From NCBI GenBank assembly GCA_964342365.1, contig CAYFGW010000227.1, forward strand, positions 1 through 8,051: a stretch of 8,051 nt of DNA, in the 5' to 3' direction. Of the stretch, positions 6,740 through 8,051 are shown piece after piece; the first letter of the stretch is position 1, and each line of letters opens with the position of its first letter. A program made the position numbers and the translations under genes. This DNA is from CAXRDE01 sp964342365. Lineage in GTDB: Bacteria > Cyanobacteriota > Sericytochromatia > UBA7694. Below the pieces are notes generated by a model. The model worked only from the letters and a program-made list of their open reading frames with translations, did not search any database and was not told where the DNA came from.

Positions 6740-7492
6740 ATGAATTTAAAATCTTTTGTGCTCAGCGCTCTATTTGCATCCACCTTACTCACCGGCTGCC
6801 AGAATGCCCCCACGGTCGTCTCCGACGGGCAAACACCCGCTGAGAACGTAGTCAATAGTCTTTCTCGCGATAGTCTTTCCCGCGACCTTTCTCGCGATAT
6901 TATCGATCTGGGTGATACCAGCACCCCGGAAGTGATTTCCGAATCAGAAATGGCGCGTGTCAAACAACTCATTGCTCAGGCGGAAGCCAAAATTGCCGCC
7001 GAAGATGCTGCCTACGGTCTCGCTGATCATACCCCTGCCGACTTTTCTACCCTTTCCGCTGAACAGGGCAAAGATGTGGATATTGAACTGTTCTTGTACC
7101 ACCCTAAATATGGCAAAAAAGCCAAATCCTGGGGCATTGATAACGCTTACGAATTTTTACGAGCCGGTCGCTCTCCCTGGCGTCGCTGGGTCCTGCGTTT
7201 AAAACTTGAAGGTCTTTTTGCCCCCAAAGATTTTAGTCGTCAGCTGCTCTTCTGGGTAGAGCAAGCAGACTTGCTTCGTCTGAAAGACGTGAACCGTGAT
7301 CAAGCGTGGTTACTGGTAGCCAGCGGTGTCACCAGCGTGCCAGATCTGGCTCGCCGTGGAACAGTTGAGCTGGGTGCTATGGTGGTTGCTATGAAAGTAA
7401 CCGCTCTGAGTTATGGCATCGATGCCCCCAGTTTGAGTGAACTCAAAGACTGGGCTGAAGAAGCTCAGACCCTTGAGCCGATGATTTACTAA
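6740..7492 (+). CDS. Lipoprotein with DUF4332-like helix-hairpin-helix region
   Basis: A 250-aa predicted lipoprotein: signal peptide 1-19, lipobox LTGC with Cys20. Residues 21-65 form a polar linker with three close copies of LSRD (41-44, 46-49, 50-53). A charged helix, possibly coiled-coil (MARVKQLIAQAEAKIAAED, 71-89), follows. Residues 164-207 resemble DUF4332, a helix-hairpin-helix-like domain: ADLLRLKDVNRDQAWLLVAS then GVTSVPDLARR match the usual ADLLRIxGV...LLxxAGVxxVxxLAxR pattern. Residues 116-160 (ELFLYHPKYGKK...YEFLRAG) may be part of a related helical unit. Domains of this type are generally thought to be cytoplasmic and nucleic-acid or protein binding, so an exported version is odd; its role is unknown. 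The start is set by AGAGGT 5 nt upstream and the promoter at 6681. Its stop overlaps the next ATG by 1 nt. Confidence 0.85.
   Translation: MNLKSFVLSALFASTLLTGCQNAPTVVSDGQTPAENVVNSLSRDSLSRDLSRDIIDLGDTSTPEVISESEMARVKQLIAQAEAKIAAEDAAYGLADHTPADFSTLSAEQGKDVDIELFLYHPKYGKKAKSWGIDNAYEFLRAGRSPWRRWVLRLKLEGLFAPKDFSRQLLFWVEQADLLRLKDVNRDQAWLLVASGVTSVPDLARRGTVELGAMVVAMKVTALSYGIDAPSLSELKDWAEEAQTLEPMIY
6857..6898 (+). repeat. Short in-frame tandem repeat encoding LSRD units
   Basis: Three close copies of a CTTTCYCGCGAY unit (starting at 6860, 6875 and 6887), the first two preceded by AGT, encode LSRD-S-LSRD-LSRD in the linker just after the lipid anchor. Copies differ at wobble positions and in spacing (15 then 12 nt), so it is a small, partly diverged coding repeat that keeps the frame. 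It probably lengthens a flexible linker rather than forming a regulatory site. Confidence 0.75.
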
Positions 7493-8051
7493 TGAGTATT
7501 CAACCTCTTAATAGTCCCCATCTGGCCTCTCATCTGGCAGCAGCTCACCTGGATCGCACTCAGGTGGCTCCCCGCAGAGGAACTCAGGGACCCGTGTCAC
7601 CGGCTCACCGTGACAGCGTGCGTTCCAGATATCCGGTGGGCAGCAGCCGTCCCCGTCTGGAAGTTCCTAAACATCTTTTTAAAGATGTGTTTGCGCCACC
7701 GTCTGCTCCTCAAACGCCCACTGCACCGCCCCCACGCACCCCTCAGGACTACGACAACATGTTCAAATGGGTGGAGTCCGTGACGGGAAAACCCGTGGCG
7801 TACCAGAAGCCGGAACAAAAGGCCGCCTATATCAAGGCCATCAAGGGAGACCCTCAGGAAAAATTTGATCCTGCCGGATTTTTACACACACTGGGCCTGC
7901 ACGGTGCTGAAACCTACGGACGCAATGACGACGGCGTTCACGATCTTTTAAAGACCATTAAATACGAACCTCACTCTCACGAGGTATCAAAGGTTCTGCA
8001 AATTGCACAGAAGACCTTTTACTGGTTGTTCCAAAAGTTCCCCAAAGCCTT
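7492..8051 (+). CDS. Unrecognised protein, N-terminal part (cut by window edge)
   Basis: An open frame runs from the ATG at 7492 to the end of the window with no stop (186 codons). The ATG shares 1 nt with the stop of the lipoprotein gene (TAATG), a typical coupled start; no strong Shine-Dalgarno is visible. No signal peptide or membrane segment is seen. Residues 1-85 are rich in Pro, Ser, Arg and His and are probably disordered (for example SAPQTPTAPPPRTPQDY at 71-87). From about residue 86 the sequence becomes a normal folded composition: YDNMFKWVESVTGKPVAY, PEQKAAYIKAIKGDP, FLHTLGLHGAETYGRNDDGVHDLL and VLQIAQKTFYWLFQKFPKA. I do not recognise a family. Coding is supported by the long open frame, the coupling and the non-random composition; function is unknown. 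Confidence 0.8.
   Translation, partial: MSIQPLNSPHLASHLAAAHLDRTQVAPRRGTQGPVSPAHRDSVRSRYPVGSSRPRLEVPKHLFKDVFAPPSAPQTPTAPPPRTPQDYDNMFKWVESVTGKPVAYQKPEQKAAYIKAIKGDPQEKFDPAGFLHTLGLHGAETYGRNDDGVHDLLKTIKYEPHSHEVSKVLQIAQKTFYWLFQKFPKA

Overview
The window looks like ordinary, densely packed chromosomal DNA from a bacterium with a Gram-negative-type envelope. Two predicted lipoproteins carry clear lipoboxes, two further proteins have Sec-type signal peptides, Shine-Dalgarno sites are strong, and genes are spaced tightly or overlap. I see no tRNA, rRNA, CRISPR array, insertion sequence or phage gene. The lineage cannot be fixed from the sequence. The mixture of families (GH3-like acyl-adenylating enzyme, HEAT-repeat membrane protein, DUF4332-like lipoprotein, gluzincin-type proteases) suggests an environmental, poorly studied phylum, perhaps a non-photosynthetic relative of the cyanobacteria, but that is only a weak guess.

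The layout is two divergent blocks around a short intergenic region at 4355-4437. The leftward block, in transcription order, holds a lipoprotein zinc metallopeptidase (4354 to 3107), a GH3-family-like enzyme (3103 or 3031 to 1622), a membrane-anchored HEAT-repeat protein (1542 to 469) and the N-terminal third of a membrane family-2 glycosyltransferase (472 down past the left edge). The last two overlap by 4 nt and are almost certainly translationally coupled. The block reads as a possible envelope or surface-polymer operon: a GT2 synthase, a HEAT scaffold next to it, an enzyme family known for carboxylate activation, and a secreted protease.

The rightward block holds a 71-aa DUF4177-like protein (4438-4653), a secreted beta-rich protein of unknown function that overlaps it by 17 nt (4637-5278), and a secreted HELTH metallopeptidase 3 nt further on (5282-6637). 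A 102-nt gap with a recognisable sigma-70-type promoter follows. It drives a lipoprotein with a DUF4332-like helix-hairpin-helix region (6740-7492) and, through a 1-nt TAATG overlap, an unrecognised proline-rich protein that runs off the right edge (7492 onward).

The main points for a second look are: the GH3-like gene, which seems to start at a CTG just after the in-frame TAG of the protease gene; two different zinc peptidases on opposite sides of one divergent intergenic region; a DUF4332-like domain on a lipoprotein; and a shared TTCAGTTT element in the two forward promoters. I did not find strong evidence for a wholly new defence or mobile system here.
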